From assembly GCA_030141605.1 (NCBI GenBank), contig JAQGDQ010000048.1, positions 1-64,000 of the forward strand: a DNA stretch of 64,000 nucleotides, read 5' to 3'. Made by a program: the position numbers and the translations under genes. Of this stretch, positions 12,004-31,700 are shown one piece after another. Below the pieces are notes generated by a model. That model saw only the letters and a program-made list of their open reading frames with translations. It was not told the DNA's origin and searched no databases. This DNA comes from Tubiluchus corallicola (taxonomy: Eukaryota; Priapulida; Priapulimorpha; Priapulimorphida; Tubiluchidae). Numbering within the stretch: position 1 is the stretch's first letter; every line of letters begins with the position of its first letter.

Positions 12004-12550
12004 GCAAATATTGTTTTGAGAAAGGCTGTACATGACCTCGAGTCTAAACTAGTGGAAAAAGAATCCGAGATTGATGCTCTAGAACAGTATATGAGAAGAG
12101 ATAATATACTCATAACTGGATTACCAGTCTTACCAGATGAAAACACTGCAGAGCTGGATATCCAAGTTGCAGGAAAAATGAACAATAGTCTTGATGAAAA
12201 TGATATCAGCATTACGCATAGGATTCCAATCCAAAAAGGAACTCCCCCTGTTTTTGTCAAGTTCACGAGACGTATCACAAGAGACTTGGTGTACAAGGGG
12301 AGAACAAATACCCCACACTAAAGGATCTAGGATACAATGGTAACGGCAGAGTTTACGTTAATGAACATTTAACAAAGAACAGGAAAATTTTATTCAACAA
12401 ATGCCTAGAAGCGAAACGAAATAATCATTTCAAGTTCTTATGGACAAACCAAGGGCAAATTTACATAAGAAAAGCTGAAAATACTAAAGCTGTGAGAGTG
12501 AATTCTGTGAGATGTATAATCAATGATAAGCTAGCCAACAAAATTCCGTA
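12004..12550 (+). pseudogene. LINE ORF1 core (coiled coil plus RRM-like nucleic-acid binding)
   Basis: Residues at the start form heptads of Leu/Val with Lys and Glu (VHDLESKLVEKESEIDALEQ), a coiled coil for trimerisation, followed by YMRRDNILITGLP, the hallmark entry into the RRM-like domain of LINE-1-type ORF1 proteins. The DISITHRIP and PPVFVKFTRR blocks follow. A frameshift near 12320 continues in another frame (GYNGNGRVYVNEHLTKNRK) to about 12550. It encodes an RNA chaperone in intact relatives. Confidence 0.75.
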
Positions 12551-12561
12551 ATATCAAATAG

Positions 12562-13077
12562 GTGCGTATTCTTATAAACCTATTGTATTTTTGTATTGTA
12601 GCTTTGACTATTGTATTTTTTATTTATCTCCTTAATTACTTAACTTCATATTCAAATATTGCTATTAATGATCCGTTTCCTTGTTCTGTCTGCACTAAAC
12701 AATGTAAAGCAGACCAGTGTTTTATACTGTGTAATTGCTGCAATCTTTGGTCACATTATAAGTGTTCGTGTTTGACTACGGAACACTTTTTACAACTAGG
12801 TTCTAGCAATGACCCCTATTACTGTATTTCATGTTCAAAGTCTATTTTCCCTTTTCAGGGCTGCGAAAATGATGAAATTGATGATTTGTTTTCTGTGACT
12901 TCTCCTTTAACTAACTCTCTGTCACTGTATTGTCTGTCTGAGTGCTCTTCGCCATCAACTAACAGGTGGGATTCAAATAACCCAGATAATTATGGGAAAA
13001 ACTACGATAGTAAGTATGTTAATCAAATAATCTTAAATCAACTACTAATCATAACAAAAATACTTCTGGTTTACTAA
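12562..13077 (+). pseudogene. LINE ORF2 N-terminal region with PHD-like finger
   Basis: A 171-codon frame begins with a hydrophobic stretch and then carries a Cys/His pattern CSVCTKQC...CNCCNLWSHYKC...YYCISC (about residues 41-91), resembling the PHD-like fingers found upstream of the endonuclease in some CR1-like LINEs. After a frameshift near 13070 the endonuclease begins (HFNVSSLQKH...EIIAVSETRL). Confidence 0.65.
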
Positions 13078-13760
13078 TAGTTCACTTTAATGTAAGTAGC
13101 TTGCAAAAACATTTTGGTAACATGACTGACGTCCTCAGCATTTTACCTCAGCCGCCTGAAATCATTGCCGTCTCTGAGACTAGGTTGAAAGATAATTCAG
13201 CATTTATGTGTTACTTTAACAACAACGTTTTTTAAGTCTTAACTCTAAATCCAATGCTGGTGTATCGGTGTCTATATTAGAGATAATTTAAACTACTCTA
13301 TAAATAATTCATATAAAATTGTGACTGAAAAAGAAATAACCAAAGTAAAAACAGGCAGGGCAAAGTATTAAAAAAAATCTCAAAAATTAATTTATAAGAT
13401 CTCTGGATCCACGTATCAACATTAAATAATTCAAAGAGTATATTATTTGGCCTTATATATAGACATCCAAATACACCTGTTACATATCCAACGGTCTGGT
13501 AGTATAGCTTACATATGTGGTGACATTAATTTAAATTTATTACTGTTCGAGAGCATACCATATATTTCTAATTACTTAAATGTAATATTTTCTACTCAAT
13601 TTGTTCCTCTAATTACAAGACCAACAAAAATATCAAAAAAACTCTAGTGCTAATGATCTGATTAACCCTATTGTATTGGGTATAATAACTTACGAAGTGG
13701 CTGACCACTTGCCTATTTTCGCAATTGTCAAAAATACTAATCTGACTAAATAGAAAACTG
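13078..13760 (+). pseudogene. LINE apurinic-type endonuclease, broken
   Basis: Fragments in shifting frames keep family blocks in order: FNVSSL and IAVSETRL (start of the endonuclease fold, ~13085-13190), LFGLIYRHPN (~13445-13475) and EVADHLPIFAI (~13695-13727, the catalytic His region). Many stops lie between them. Confidence 0.65.
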
Positions 13761-14176
13761 AAATTACAATTAGAGATAAAACTAACTTTAATTCCTCTGC
13801 CTTTTTAAATGAACTGCACACACAGATTAATACTATTGATTGTTCTTACTCATCTACTAATGAGGCTTTTGATCAGTTTTTTCAAACATTCAATCTAGTT
13901 CTCAATACTCGTGTGCCTCTAACAGCAGGCATACTGAAACTACTATTAAAACTAGATGCCAATATATTTAATATACTGTTTAATATATTTTTATATATTA
14001 ATATTAAATATAATATATTTCAAAACTCTAACAATGTTTATAATAGAAATAAATACCAAGTTCATTCGAACAAACTCAACCATATAAAATGCTTAGCAAA
14101 AAAAGCTACTATCAAGAAATCTTGCAAAATAGTAAAAATAATATAAAGAAACTTTGGTCCACCATAAAATGCTAAA

Positions 14177-15835
14177 TTGCATCAACACATAACAGCAAAA
14201 AAGGTATACAAAGATGGCATTCCCTCAAGTGATATAACTGATATCTGTCAAGTCATGAACACTTTTTTTGCTTCCATTGGTCCTGGTATGGCATCTATAA
14301 TACAGCCCACACAACTGTCATTTCAGTCTTTTCTAGGATGTCCGTTGCCAAATTCGTTTTTCTTAACACACATTATTGAAGTTGAAGTAAATACAGCAAT
14401 TAATAATTTAAATCAGAACAAAGCCTCTGGTCATGAAAATATTCCTATATCATTTTACAAATCAACTGGTCTCGTCTGACCTAACTAAATTGTTTAACAA
14501 GGCTATTATTGAAGGTACTTTCCCTAACTGTTTAATGATAGCTAAAATTATTCCTATTTATAATGGCGACTCCCCTGATAACCCCACTAACTATAGACCA
14601 ATATCTTTACTTTCACCTAACTCCGAAATTTTTGAAAAATTGCTTTATGACAGACTAATAAAATTTATAAACGACAACAGAATTCTCTCTAGATTACAGT
14701 TTGGGTTTCACAAAAGATACTGCATAGCTATAGCTGAACTTATAGAAAATCTGTTACTAAATGCGGATCATAATAAGTGCACCTGTGCCATATTTTTAGA
14801 TTTATCAAAGGCCTTTGATACTGTAGAACATGATATTTTATTAGCCAAACTTGAACACTATGGTATCAGAGGCCTGCCTCTTCAATTGCTGCAGTTATAT
14901 TTACACAATCGAAAACAATATACATCTATCACGAATAAAAACTCAGATCTGGTAAATGTACAGTGTGGTGTTCCACAAGGCTCAACTCTTGGTCCCCTGT
15001 TTTTACTCTACATAAATGATCTACATAACTCAATTACATACTAGACTTTTTGCTGATGATACTAACTTTTTCATTGCTTATACTAACATAAATCACCTAG
15101 AAGAATTTCTTAATGTTGAATTAGATAAAGTAGATCTAGACATGAGAGCCAACTAGCTCTCTATAAACTATTCCAAAACTAAATATATTATTATTGGTAA
15201 TCCCAGAAAAGTAAAAAAATTGACATTAAATTTGACAATGGGAAACAAAAGGATACAATCTGTTCAACAAATAAAATATCTAGGAGTATTAATAGATCAC
15301 AATCTTTCATAGACAGCACATATACAACATATTGTTAATAAAACAAGTAAAATTGTATGTATTTTTTCAAAAATTAGGCAATTCCTGATTATGATTCGAA
15401 AAAATTTCTATATTCTTCCCTATTTTCACCATATTTAGAATACAGCATACTTACATATGGCACAGCACCCCGTTCCACATTCCCCTAATTACTAATCAAA
15501 ATAAATTTATAAAGCTTTGGACAAATACAAATAGAAGAGCCCATGTTACACCATTACACTACCAGCATAAAATCTTAAAACTTCAGGACATATATAAATT
15601 AGAGTTGGCCAAATTTTTATGTAGATTTAAACGTAATATGCTTCTAGAAATTTTTCAGAATTACTATAAATCAGTAGGCCAGATGCACGAGTATCATACA
15701 CGATTTGCCACTAACCAAACTTTCTATGTACAAGGATTTATTACTAAAAAAGTGCAAAAATCTCTGTCTTATCAAGTTGCTTTGTTGTGGAACAGTCTGC
15801 CTAATGAACTAAAAATGGCACCTTTAGCTATTTGA
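14177..15835 (+). pseudogene. LINE reverse transcriptase, frameshifted
   Basis: Blocks in order are NQNKASGHENIP (14416-14450), a frameshift, then NYRPISLLSP (about 14589-14618), LDLSKAFDTVEHDILL (RT domain A), CGVPQGSTLGPLFLLYINDL (domain B, ending about 15030), another frameshift, RLFADDTNFF with the catalytic FADD (about 15041-15070), then KYLGVLID and a C-terminal segment ending NSLPNELKMAPLAI at 15832. It is RNA-templated DNA polymerase in intact copies. Two or more frameshifts and stops mean it is inactive. Confidence 0.9.
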
Positions 15836-15839
15836 TAAT

Positions 15840-16168
15840 TGTTGTGGAGATCTGGAATATTCTATAGTATAGTAGAACAATCTTCTGACCTTGTAGAAGA
15901 TTCGAGAACTTTCTATAAACGATGTGCATAGTAGTTTCTAGATTGTTCATTTGCTCTGATATATAAGGCGGAGCTGGCCGCTTAACATTATTCTCGTATT
16001 CTCAGATATGCTTTCTCGCTTTCATGTTAACAGATTATAACTTCTCTGGAAATATTTTGCATTCCTTCTTACTTTTGTGTTGTAGAATTGTCACATAATA
16101 AACTAGCTTAAGCTGAGGACGTGTTTTCTGGTTTTCTCTACGAGTATTCCGAGAGAAAAAACACAACA
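15840..16168 (+). mobile_element. Solo LTR (copy 2), nested in the LINE
   Basis: This 329-bp unit runs from TGTTGTGGAG to AAACACAACA and is highly similar to the LTR at 120-497, sharing the TATAAGGCGGAGCTGGCCGC promoter block and the AATAAA signal. Perfect 5-bp target duplications ATAAT flank it at 15835-15839 and 16169-16173. It interrupts the 3' end of the LINE coding/3' UTR region, so it inserted after the LINE. Confidence 0.92.
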
Positions 16169-17256
16169 ATAATTAACTATAAATCCATCCTTATTTTTAA
16201 TTATCATGTGTGACTTTTCTGCTAAGATCTATTTCTAATAAATCATCTCTGTTAGTTTTAATGTATTCCCCTTGTAGTAATCTATTAACTATAATTATAT
16301 TGTCATAGTACATCTTTTCATCAAAGTGTAAAATTGTTATTATTATATTTCGCAACTATGAAAAGGGAAGGTAACCACACAATACAATAGGTCGAAGTAT
16401 GATTGAAATAGGTCTTAAATAATCTTCAAAGAAATACAACAGTCACAACAGTTTTTTCCTCATACATAATTTTTTATAATTTTGCCTGCTCCACTTGTGT
16501 TTTTGCTTGCATATTATGCTTTTCTCACTACATATATATTCACTTTATTATAATTATTTTGCTCATTGTTTCACAGTTATCACTAAATTTTACTATATTT
16601 TTTGAGCCATATTGTCTATTTAGTCACATACTCATATTTCATTACAAATTTTGTTTACTCCATTTTCCTGTACTAGTACTTGTGTTCCATTAGTCTTTGG
16701 CATTATGCTTAACATAATTTGACTAAACACTATTGCATATTTTTGTTTCATTATAATTGTTTTGATTTTATCATGCATATTTTGTTTCCTTCACTGATTC
16801 ATTATTTATGTTTGATTTTTTCTTTTGGTTTGACTTTTTTCTAGTTTGTTTTATGTTTTACTCAGTTAGTTAAATGCTTTACGTATTTTGATGATCATCA
16901 TTTCATATTTTTCATTTTATTTTAATGCTTCTTTGCTGCATAGCCTATTTAGTTATTTTGCTTTCAAGTTTAATTTCTTCCCCTATAAATTTATGTTAAC
17001 AGTTGATTTTCTTAACCTACTTCATAATTATATTACACATTTCTATTATAAATTTTTTACAATTTACACTAACCTGAGAAGGGTAGCTGACTTGTTCACC
17101 AATTGGTCTTTCGCTACCCTTTCTCCAGCACCCCTAACTCTTTCCTTTTCCTCCCTCTGCATAACTTATCCTTTTTAATTAATAACTGTAGCAATAATAG
17201 TCTACCTGTATTCTAGTGTAAACGAGGAGATAAATAAAACGTCTATGTCTATGTAG

Positions 17257-17615
17257 CGGGTCGTGGCTTTCAAAGCTGCAACAACACCAACAACTTAGCA
17301 ATGGTTTAGGGATCCTGAAATTCGTTTCCGATCCTAAAATAGCCTGTTGCCATATCTCAATCTGAACCTGTTGCGTAGCTTCTACAATGTGGGGGTGTCG
17401 TGCATTGATAGTTATCAACGATGATTGCACCGGCCGTTCATACACGATTCAATGATCTAAGATCGTTCGTATTGCTAGTCCCAAATTCCTTGAATTCTTT
17501 GATTCTATCTAATCTCGGATTCTAGCGTTATGTAGACTACCACAGGTTGACTTATTAGTTATTTTACTATTTTATCAACAGAAGCTCTCCTTCTGTTTTA
17601 CCAACAGAATGGTTG
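17257..17615. other. Stretch after the LINE; possible minus-strand coding remnant
   Basis: The minus strand at 17440-17270 reads ERPVQSSLITINARHP...ILGSETNFRIPKPLL without stops. Its composition is protein-like and unlike the neighbouring AT-rich frames. I do not recognise it. It could be a remnant of a mobile element into which the LINE inserted. Confidence 0.2.
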
Positions 17616-18266
17616 TAGTAAGTCCTCGCTTAAGGGCTCCCCGTTTAGCCACATTTCGTTTACACAATTTTTCACTTTACTCAGCGGTTTCTTATTTTAT
17701 CAATAACTTTGTTACCTAATTTGAAGCAATAAAACAGTACTTTTTGCGTTATTCTGTTCTAAAAACGCACTAATGACGCAAAACAGTACATTTATGTTTT
17801 TACTTCCCAACTGACTGCTAAAATTTAATGTTAGCTCTTTGTATCAAGCAAGATTTATTTGCAGTTCATTTGCGGAACCATTATGAATCTGTGTGCAAGT
17901 TTTTTGCAAAGGAATATTACCTTCAACCTGTTGCTATAGCAACCAGTTTTTAGTTGAAATTGTTGCAATGCAGTGTTTAAGCCCTAACTGCATAGGGCTT
18001 TGAACAACATTAATGAAATCACTTGCTAAGTAGTGGTAAAAAAGATAGGTGGATTGCAAACAAAAGAAATTCATCAGTAGAAGTATAAGTAAACTCATAA
18101 AATATTTAATTTGTATGTATTAATTAGCATTGACTTTTGTTGCCTGTAGACTTATCTCAGTTCTTTTAAATTATTTTCTATGGAAGTCTTGGCTTCTTTT
18201 AACGAGGTTTCGCATTTCACTTAGCGTCGTTGGAATGCATTAGCGTCTTTAAGCGAGGACTTGCTG
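17616..18266. mobile_element. pogo/Tigger-like MITE (about 650 bp)
   Basis: The left end TAGTAAGTCCTCGCTTAA and the inverse of the right end CAGCAAGTCCTCGCTTAA form terminal inverted repeats. The right end is followed by TA, the pogo/mariner target dinucleotide. Subterminal TTTAG/ACG-rich repeats also resemble Tigger-type ends. No transposase frame is visible inside. Confidence 0.6.
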
Positions 18267-20689
18267 TATTTTAAAATTTCCTCATCTTTCACTTTAAGGT
18301 TTTTTTTGCACATCAAGGCTATCCACATGTGAAGGACAACTGGATGCAACTATATAAGAAGAGTGTAGCCAAAAGGTAACTAAGTAACTAAAAGTTTTTG
18401 GCCTGACAAAAAAGTAACATTAGACAAAAGTGCATAACTGTGCTGCACATGTGCTCTGCAATAATATTTCCAAAAGAATGCTGCAGTATGCACTCAGATT
18501 CAGAATTACAAACTATCTTCAAGTGAAGAAAGTGAAAGAAGCTTTGCACTGTGATGTTTACAAAGTAAATTAAATTTAAGTTATTGCATAATCACTTTGC
18601 AAACTGAATATAAACTGAATGTTGATTTAATCAGCTGTAATTGAATCAGTGATGTTGTTACTAAATTTTAGAAGGAACACTCAGTTTTACAAGAACAAGA
18701 TTTCTCACGACCGGCCAATGAACTACGAGGCTATGATTCCAAACTTTTCTTTGAATATAGTCGAGCCAACATCCATTCCCTTTTTTTTGCTTCGTTCTCA
18801 GCTGATACTGTCCTGTTTAATGGTAAAAGCATGATCTATTGATGAATTTAAAATGAGTACGAGAAGGGTGCGTATACCAGTTGAACTCTAGGTCCTGATT
18901 TCATTGTAAAGAAGATGTAAAGTGTTAAAAAAGTTTCTTTTACAGTTTGTGGTTGTTGGTCTAACTTGATCATTGATGTCCTTTGGTGTGCATCAGTTAG
19001 GAAACTATTTGAGGAACCTATGCTAAAAGATATGGCAGATGCAAAACAAAGTGGTAGTGATGCTAATATTTCAGAATGGAATTGTTCTGATCCAAATGCT
19101 CCTATTCCCAAAACCAAGGATTTGTTTCGAGGTTCTTATTTTTGAACTCATAACTTGACTATAATCATAGGCTAATCGATTAATGAAGAAAATATATTTG
19201 TTGGATATTTTTTATTTAATTTGGTAATTTTGTAATACTGGATGAATACTAACTTGTATTAACTTTTCGTAATAGGTCTAATAGATGAAAAATAAATTAA
19301 TTCTAATTCTGTCATTTTTGCTTAATTACTTCTGAAATGTAATGTTACTACAAATATACAATGCTGCTTCCCAGATGATTTTTTTCACTTTTTGTAGTGT
19401 GAAAGATGGGTAATTCTCTTTTTGACAAAGAGAGGGGATGTTTGTATCTCACTGCAATTGCATTTTGTGGGAAATTAAATTGAAGTGAAGTAACGGTTAG
19501 AAGTAAAAATCTGGAGAAATAGTTAAGTCTGGAAAAAGGGAGGTTACCGCTTAAATGGGGAGTTTCTCGACCAGGTCGTAGGAGTTGGGTGACTTACTTT
19601 TAATCCAGGCTAAATATAATTTTCATGAAATTTAGCCAGAAATGTTAATTGTTACGTTATATTAATAATTACTGTGCATGTATTAACCCAGAAAGTTGTA
19701 GCTCGCAACTTGCAACGTGATTTGATTCATGGGAATAGGCACATTATTGTTCATATTGCCTAATGGAACACCATATAGTACTACTTGATAAGTAAATTGA
19801 TTATCTCCTTACTTGATATATTCCAAAATTATTTTTGGCATAGTTTGTGTACACCGAGTGAGAAAAATTCTGATTCAGTATGTCAGTATCATTTTGCTGC
19901 ATACACACATGCATTGTTAAATGTGCTAGAGATACCAGTGACATCACACCCAAATAAAACTAATACAGCTTATTTTGCCTGTACAAAGCTTTTCGCTAGT
20001 TTCTAAATTTGATATGGTTATCAGCAATGTCTAAACCACATTTTTGACTCTTAGCCACTACCTGCTTTAATTTATTGTACGCTGGCTTCGGCTTATGTTG
20101 TAGGCTTAACCAGTTTTCAGGTTTTTGGCATACTCGTTCTAGTTGACAAAATAATGATATTAAGACCAAATATGTATGCCTGCATAACAAAATAGTCCAT
20201 AAGTCAGCAATTAAGTTTTTTTTGTTATTCATGCATCCTGAATCTCCATTTCATGAGGATGGTTTTTGATACCAAGCTCATCGCTCTTGGTATTTTATTT
20301 CTAAGCTGAGATAATTCACATTGAAGTTGAGGTGCAGGCTATGCACTGAAAAACGTAACCTTGAGAAAATCGCTTTTAAAGTTACCCATTGTTTTTTGAT
20401 GCTTTTCTACAAAACACTTAGCAACTGCGCAAATATTCGGTTGCTACAGACATTGCAAGAACACTTTAAAGTTATGTTTAAATCCAGTAGATGGCCCTTC
20501 TTGATGAAAATCTGGGATTGGCAGTAAAAAAACATGAATTAAAATGACTGCTTCCACTGGCTTCTTTGGAGTTTGAAAATACAAGTTTTTTACTATTGCA
20601 TTACTAGTTTCTAGCCAGAAAAGTGAATATGGGGCTATAAACTTAAAGTTTTAGTATTTGTTTAACATTTTCTTGATGATTTGAAGCTA
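18267..20689. other. Intergenic, nothing recognised
   Basis: AT-rich sequence with short frames only. No domains, tRNA-like folds or clear terminal repeats were seen. Confidence 0.4.
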
Positions 20690-21582
20690 CAATAGTCGCT
20701 GCTTAATAGACTCACTTTGGGACCGACGTGTTTTGACCCAATCAACCAATTGAACCTATTAACCGATGGGTATAGTATTACTGCTATAGAAGTATGAGTC
20801 ACAGCTTGCTATGCACTGCAAAGGCTTTTAAACAATTTTAGAAAATTAGAAAAAAATATTTTGTAATATTAATTTATATAAGTGAATTAACAATAAATTA
20901 AAAAGTATACTTTTCTAAATCACACAAGTCTGTTTATTTGCAAAAAATACAAAAATTCCTTGAAAGTTGGCTGGTTCATTTTCTCGCGAAGAAGTTACTT
21001 GACAAAGTTCTCGTAATTATAAAAACGTTTAAAATCTGTTGCTGTGGAAGTTTATCGTACTGCTGTAAAATTTTCAGTTTCTCCTTAACTGTTAGATCTT
21101 TACGCTTATGCTCCATTTTTCAAGCTTCTTAACTCTATGCCCTTATTTGCTGTATGATGTTTACTTTTGTGAATCACAAGGAATACTGGCTGATCTTTGA
21201 CTATTAACTCATTAAGCCTGAAAGCGTGATTTCAACTAGAGCATCAAAAGGAAACCGATAGGCAAGTGATTAAATGGTTAGCTTCCAGGAAATCTTTGGG
21301 TAACAGTGGCGAGCGGGTAACAGATTCAAAGCAAAACTGGTATGCTAGCATATTAGTGCATGGTACTTGTTTGCAAACAAAACGATACTTAACATGATTG
21401 TTTACATTGGGCACATACACATGTCTTATTTTAACTATGTGAAGGAAAAATATTGAGTCAATTAAGCAAAGTTATTTGAGTCAATTACCAATGTTTTTTA
21501 TGTATATTTGAATAGAAGCGGCCCGTTCCAGGCGTTTTTGAGTTAATTTTAGGCGATTGAGTCTATTAAGCGGCGACTACTG
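20690..21582 (-). mobile_element. pogo/Tigger-like DNA transposon derivative, copy 1
   Basis: The ends CAATAGTCGCTGCTTAATAG and, inverted, CAGTAGTCGCCGCTTAATAG are terminal inverted repeats, and TA dinucleotides flank both sides (20688-20689, 21583-21584). On the minus strand an ATG at 21116 opens MEHKRKDLTVKEKLKILQQY, the helix-turn-helix start typical of Tigger/pogo/CENP-B-like transposases. After about 27 codons it runs out of frame into sequence matching the C-terminal block of copy 2 (TDFKRFYNYENFV, LLREKM). At 893 bp it appears to be an internally deleted derivative. Confidence 0.8.
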
Positions 21583-22222
21583 TAGTATATAAAAGTCCAA
21601 TATGTTTAGCATTTGTTTTTATTAAAAAAATTGACATTTGGTGAAAAATTTTGGTGCATTCTAGTTTGAAGCATTGTTACGTAAGTTGAAGTATGCCGAT
21701 TTATGGGTGTTTTGGTTTGCAAGCACACATATAATATTTTGAACGAAATCTAAAACTCTTGAGATTATTTCTTGTAATGTTTAATAACACTGAGCAAACT
21801 GTTGGTACTTTATGGTTTTTGCTTTTTCTACAACACACCATAACGTCCAAAAGTAATTCATCTATAGGAAACTCTTAAAGAATAACCAAAAAGGACGCTT
21901 AACTTATTAAATTTTGACTTTATGTCCAGTTATTTTCCTGATTTCAAAAGAATTTCAGTAAACTTCTAATTATGTGCACAAAGGTGTTAGTGGTTTTGTA
22001 AGTTGAAGCTAAACTGCTAGAAATAGTATAAGAGTTTACACTGGTTTTGCTGAAATCAATTATTGTTGTTAAAACTATTTAAGTCAGTAGTTAGTTAAAG
22101 CATTTTTTTTCTATTAAGACCAGTCATTTTATGTGTACTAGTATTTTGTTGATTTGCATCATATATGCACTGATGCAATTTGGTAAAATCTGCTTAGTTA
22201 TATCAATTGTATTTTTCTTCAG
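21583..22222. other. Upstream flank of OST-alpha exon
   Basis: AT-rich. No first exon for OST-alpha could be recognised here by similarity. Confidence 0.35.
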
Positions 22223-28769
<6,547 letters not shown>

Positions 28770-31700
28770 TATACATTTTAGCATTGATTTTTACGGTATG
28801 ATTATTTTACAAGAGATTTGTCTTGTGTATTATTTTAGGTTTTAAGTTTTTTAAGTTGATAGAAAAAAGTTGATGAGTTGATAGAAAAAATGTAGGAAAG
28901 TTTTGTGCAAGAATTTTTAATGACTTGCTTGAGAGCTTAGTAGTTTTATAGCAAATGCAGGCACCACAATCTGGAACTCAGCCTGTCCAATTTTATTTTA
29001 TTTACGAATTTTATTCAGGGAAATTTTTATGGAAAAAAACTTGTGAATTGGTAGAAACTTTCATATCAAGTTGTTTGAAAAATATTTATAATTAGATGTA
29101 TTTATCTTCGAGATAGGAGCATAGGATTGACTTTAGGGACTTTCACTGTGTTGGTGAGACATGTTGAATATTTTGCTGATATTGTGCTTGGCCAATTCTT
29201 ACAGTCATAGATATAAAGTGCAGCATCAGGGTATGAGTTTCCCAACCCATCAAAGGGCTTAATCAGTCATGTTATTAGGTCCTTAAATTGCCCATAAACC
29301 CAAAATTCTGGTTTGATGTTAAAGTTTATACTTATTTATTTTAAAAGTAAATTGAAAACAATCTGCTAAATGCAAATGTTAAATTTTACTAGTAGAAGAA
29401 TGAAATTGACTGTAACTAATTAAAACAGTGATATTTTATCAGGTTTTAATTTATCTGTTGTGTATTTTGAATATTAACTGTTCAGGCTTGGCTGTATGTA
29501 TATTGTATTAAGTAACTTTAATTGCAAAATCAGGTTATTTTAATTGTATTGTTATTTGCAGATAATAGCATTTTAAGTTTATATGATTTTATTATTTTTA
29601 GCATTTAACAAAGTTTAAGAATTTTTATAAATTTTATTACATAAACAAGGAGTGCACATTTAACATTCTGCCAGTGGAAAAACACAAGCACACTTTAGAA
29701 CTGCCATTACTTTAACATCGCATGCAAGTATAAACACTACTATACCATTTCTGTTAGTAGTTATACCTTTGTCGATTTTGTTATAATGGCATTTGCTATA
29801 TGTTAGCATAAATATAAAAAATACGAAATAATAATCTGAGGTCCTATTTTTTAGCCATGCTATAATATATTTTCTAATTTGGTCCAATACAAAAATTGGT
29901 ACAAGATCTATTACTGGTCCTGGGATGAAAATGAACCCATTCTGCTTTCTATACAAAAAAAAGGAGAGTAATGATACCTGCATATAGCAAACCCAAGTAG
30001 ATTAGATTTTCATATATAATTTAAAAAACTTGTTTAGAACTTCATCCGCTCGTAAACTGTAAAGCTTCAAAATTTAAACTGCCTCACTGTCTACTACATG
30101 TAGTCACTTTAACTGTGCTAATTCTGTTATTGTATTCACATTCTGCACAAAGTAGGCACAAAACTAGTTGTGCATATTTTACTAACTTGGTAAGAATTAA
30201 TTAAAATCACTACATTAATACATTTTCTTAATTAAACTGGTACTGAGATGCTTCAGAATTTGCCCATTTCATCATTTAAATATACGAGACAGATGCTTGC
30301 AGCTATTATACAAAATGAGCTTACTTAATAAAGACGCTTGGTGTTTTTGTAATTTAGTATCAGAAAGCAGGGCTAAATGTGAAAAATGTGTTCTATTTCA
30401 AGTGCTATCCAACTTGTTTGAAGAGTGAATAAAAATTGATAATATCTTGCCCCAATTAAGTCGTGTATAACTTTAAAGTATTTCCATAGTAGCTAAAGCA
30501 CAGTAATTTATATTACTTTTATACTCCAGTGCAGAGGTGGTTGTTAGATACTTCCAAGCACAATTATGTAAATAGAACTGATTTTATACTTCATCTTAGT
30601 TTTGTATTGAGCTTATGATAGTATTTACATAGGTGTTAGTATTTACATGTGTATTTTAAGAATTGTGTTAATGTGCTAGTTTGTACTCATTGCTCCGATG
30701 GGCTTATATCTATTATTGTATCTTTAAGGAAATTTAGAATAAAATTGGTAGTTATTTTTAGTTGGTGTTTAGAATTCTAATTGAACTTGACAACAATTAA
30801 GTATATATTTGTTTGTACTAGCACTTTCACCATTTTTTAAGAGATTAGTCTTTAAAGTATTATAAAATAATATTATTTTTCAAAAGTTAAATAAAAAGTG
30901 AATAAAAAATTCACGAAGGAGCTTAATAACTTCAGAAATTGCTTTGTGTTGAGAAATTCTACAATGCTGTTAATAGTAATGTTTGATAAATCCATAGAAA
31001 TCAGAACACCAGACTGAAGCATCGATCTGTTCAGAAGATGGAAATTATTGTATTCATCTTGCAACATGTGCAGAAATAAAATCAACAGACAAAACAATAA
31101 AAATTAGAATTTGCAATGTACTTGTAAGTGCAAATTTTGCTTGAACTCATTCCTCAAGTGTAATTATCATTATAGATGTAATTAGCAAACGTATTGGGGT
31201 TATTTTGGTACAATATCTTACTTAATTCAGTAAACTCCAGCAGAAGATTTCATACGATGTGTGGAATTAAAATGTTATAATTGCCTCATGAAACCAAAGG
31301 AGCAATTAATCCCCCACTCTTCCGTTAGGATTGCCTGTAACTTGTGAAAAGCAAATGCGTATAATAACAAAAAAAAACAAGCAGCTTGTTAAACGCCATA
31401 GAACAATGATTTATTATTACTTACAACATAAAAATCCAGTTTTGTAGTCCAGCATAGTCGTCAGAAATGAACTGTGAGCATTATTAGTACAATCAGTCGA
31501 AAAGGCAGAAACTGTATTCTGTAGAAATACTACGAGAAGTATCATATTACTAAATACATAGAATATAATCACTGCCATTTTTTGGATCAGTGTCGCCTAG
31601 TGTAGCGATCAGTGCTGTGTAGCGATGATGTTAGATGAAAAGTGTTTTCGCTATGTGACCCAGATTGTAACATTCTGCAGATATGCTTATAGATAATTAT

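Larger units (their letters stand above)
11699..17256 (+). mobile_element. Near full-length, mutated CR1/L2-like LINE retrotransposon
   Basis: The parts run in order on the plus strand. ORF1 starts at about 11700 (MPKAKKKSKK, basic) with stops, then a coiled-coil/RRM-like ORF1 core at 12016-12321. A PHD-like Cys/His finger lies at 12690-12840, endonuclease relics (IYRHPN, DHLPIF) at 13080-13760, and the reverse transcriptase at 14433-15800. A T-rich 3' UTR ends AGATAAATAAAACG(TCTATG)n at about 17225-17256. Frameshifts and stops in every ORF make it non-autonomous. A solo LTR is nested at 15840-16168. The 5' end is not defined because I see no clear target duplication. Confidence 0.85.
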
